Below are positions 14,187 to 14,816 of a DNA stretch of 14,816 bases, in pieces. The DNA comes from CBDUQI01 sp965369325. Its GTDB lineage: Bacteria; Pseudomonadota; Gammaproteobacteria; Steroidobacterales; JBCBZW01. The position numbers and the translations under genes are program-made. The notes beneath the pieces were generated by a model that was not told the origin of the DNA, did no database searches, and saw only the letters and a list, made by a program, of their open reading frames with translations. Each line of letters opens with the position of its first letter. The stretch's first letter is position 1. The stretch spans positions 1 through 14,816 of the forward strand of contig CBDUQI010000149.1 of NCBI GenBank assembly GCA_965369325.1, written 5' to 3'.

Positions 14187-14816
14187 ATGAAGGGTCTGCT
14201 CAAACTCGAGGCACGCGATCTGCGCTGCTTCGAGTCGATTCAAATCACGCCGGATCCAGAGGTTTCCTACGTTGTCGGGGCAAATGCGTCCGGCAAAACC
14301 TCGTTGCTTGAAGCTATTTTCCTCATCGGGCGCGGGCCCTCGTTTCGCGCAGCCCGGACGCAAACGGCTATTCGGGATGGCGCGTCCTGCTTTGAGGTGG
14401 TCGCGTGGGTGGGGCGTGAGAGTGCTGGCGACGTGGTGCTGGGGCTGCGGGGGGAGAAGGGGATGCTGACGGCCCGCGCGGACGGCGCTGCGGCGAAGAG
14501 TGTCAGTGAGTTGGCGCGGTTTCTGCCTGTTCAGGTGATTGATGCACGTGTTCATGAGCTGGTCGAAGGCGCGCCCGGAGTTCGGCGGCGGTTTTTGGAC
14601 TGGGGCGTGTTTCACGTGAAACATCAGTTTTTGACGGATTGGCGCAAGTACAGCCGGGCCTTGAAGCAACGAAACGCCGCGTTAAAGGCCGGCCACGCGG
14701 GGAAAGCGATCCAAATCTGGGATCAGGAGTTAATTCAGACGGCCGAGGGCATTGACGGCGCCCGTCGCGAATACCTGGCATTGCTGCAACCAGTGATCGA
14801 GGAAAAGGTGCAATTT
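14187..14816 (+). CDS. recF: RecF, gap-repair ATPase, N-terminal part (cut by right edge)
   Basis: The frame is open from ATG at 14187 to the window edge, giving 210 residues. The Walker A loop is GANASGKT (31-38), and the N-terminal RDLRCFESI and LLEAIFLIGRGPSFRA are typical of RecF. VHELVEGAPGVRRRFLDWGVFHV (about 122-144) is the conserved middle block. RecF is an SMC-like ATPase that, with RecO and RecR, loads RecA at single-strand gaps. Walker A has alanine where the usual RecF wording is GxNGSGKT; GxxxxGKT itself is intact. The ATG is the first possible start after the in-frame TAG at 14151; its ribosome-binding site (AGG) is weak. The conserved order dnaA–dnaN–recF supports the call. Confidence 0.96.
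   Translation, partial: MKGLLKLEARDLRCFESIQITPDPEVSYVVGANASGKTSLLEAIFLIGRGPSFRAARTQTAIRDGASCFEVVAWVGRESAGDVVLGLRGEKGMLTARADGAAAKSVSELARFLPVQVIDARVHELVEGAPGVRRRFLDWGVFHVKHQFLTDWRKYSRALKQRNAALKAGHAGKAIQIWDQELIQTAEGIDGARREYLALLQPVIEEKVQF

Noticed and set aside
14163..14669. 168-codon minus-strand open frame
   Set aside because: It is antisense to recF, whose identity is certain, and its translation has no family features.

Overview
The window is the replication-origin region of a bacterial chromosome, most likely gammaproteobacterial. The order recF–dnaN–dnaA on the plus strand and rpmH–rnpA–yidD–yidC–(two inserted genes)–mnmE read away from dnaA is the classic gammaproteobacterial origin neighbourhood. 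RpmH, YidC and DnaA also match that lineage in length and motifs. I cannot name the genus from sequence alone.

Left edge to about 1832 looks like the end of an integrated element. It holds the N-terminal 290 residues of a NodU/CmcH-type carbamoyltransferase (minus strand, running off the left edge), a vapBC toxin–antitoxin pair (minus strand), and a 45-base 3' piece of a tRNA-Arg(CCG) gene at 1788-1832. The piece runs from the anticodon loop to CCA but has no matching 5' half. This is the usual scar of integration into the 3' end of a tRNA gene, and its orientation places the element on the left and the host chromosome on the right. No integrase lies inside the window.

From 1833 to 4479 are a secreted beta-lactamase-fold serine hydrolase, a 541-base stretch with no convincing gene, and a tyrosine phosphatase of the PTP/DSP-like (Tyr_phosphatase3) type, both genes on the minus strand.

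From 4480 to 11277 is the mnmE to rpmH block. MnmE (tRNA wobble-uridine GTPase) follows a YfcC-family membrane transporter with an 8-base gap. A plus-strand alpha/beta-hydrolase–OsmC fusion lies between that transporter and yidC, so the usual yidC–mnmE adjacency is broken. The fusion gene and yidC converge and share a TTAA at their stop codons. YidC, YidD, RnpA and RpmH (membrane insertion, RNase P protein, ribosomal protein L34) are closely packed, and rpmH has a good sigma-70-type promoter.

From 11278 to the right edge is the origin and replication-initiation set. DnaA starts at a TTG behind a strong ribosome-binding site. Both the rpmH–dnaA and dnaA–dnaN spacers carry DnaA boxes. The dnaA–dnaN spacer also has a 9-bp perfect inverted repeat and a roughly 50-base tract with only three G/C bases that begins with TAA/TAG triplets, so it is the best candidate for oriC and its unwinding element. 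DnaN (beta clamp) is followed by a probable terminator and then recF, cut by the right edge after 210 codons.

I found no CRISPR array, rRNA, complete tRNA or insertion sequence. The points most worth following are the tRNA-scar island boundary, the two genes breaking up yidC–mnmE, and the architecture of the origin spacer.
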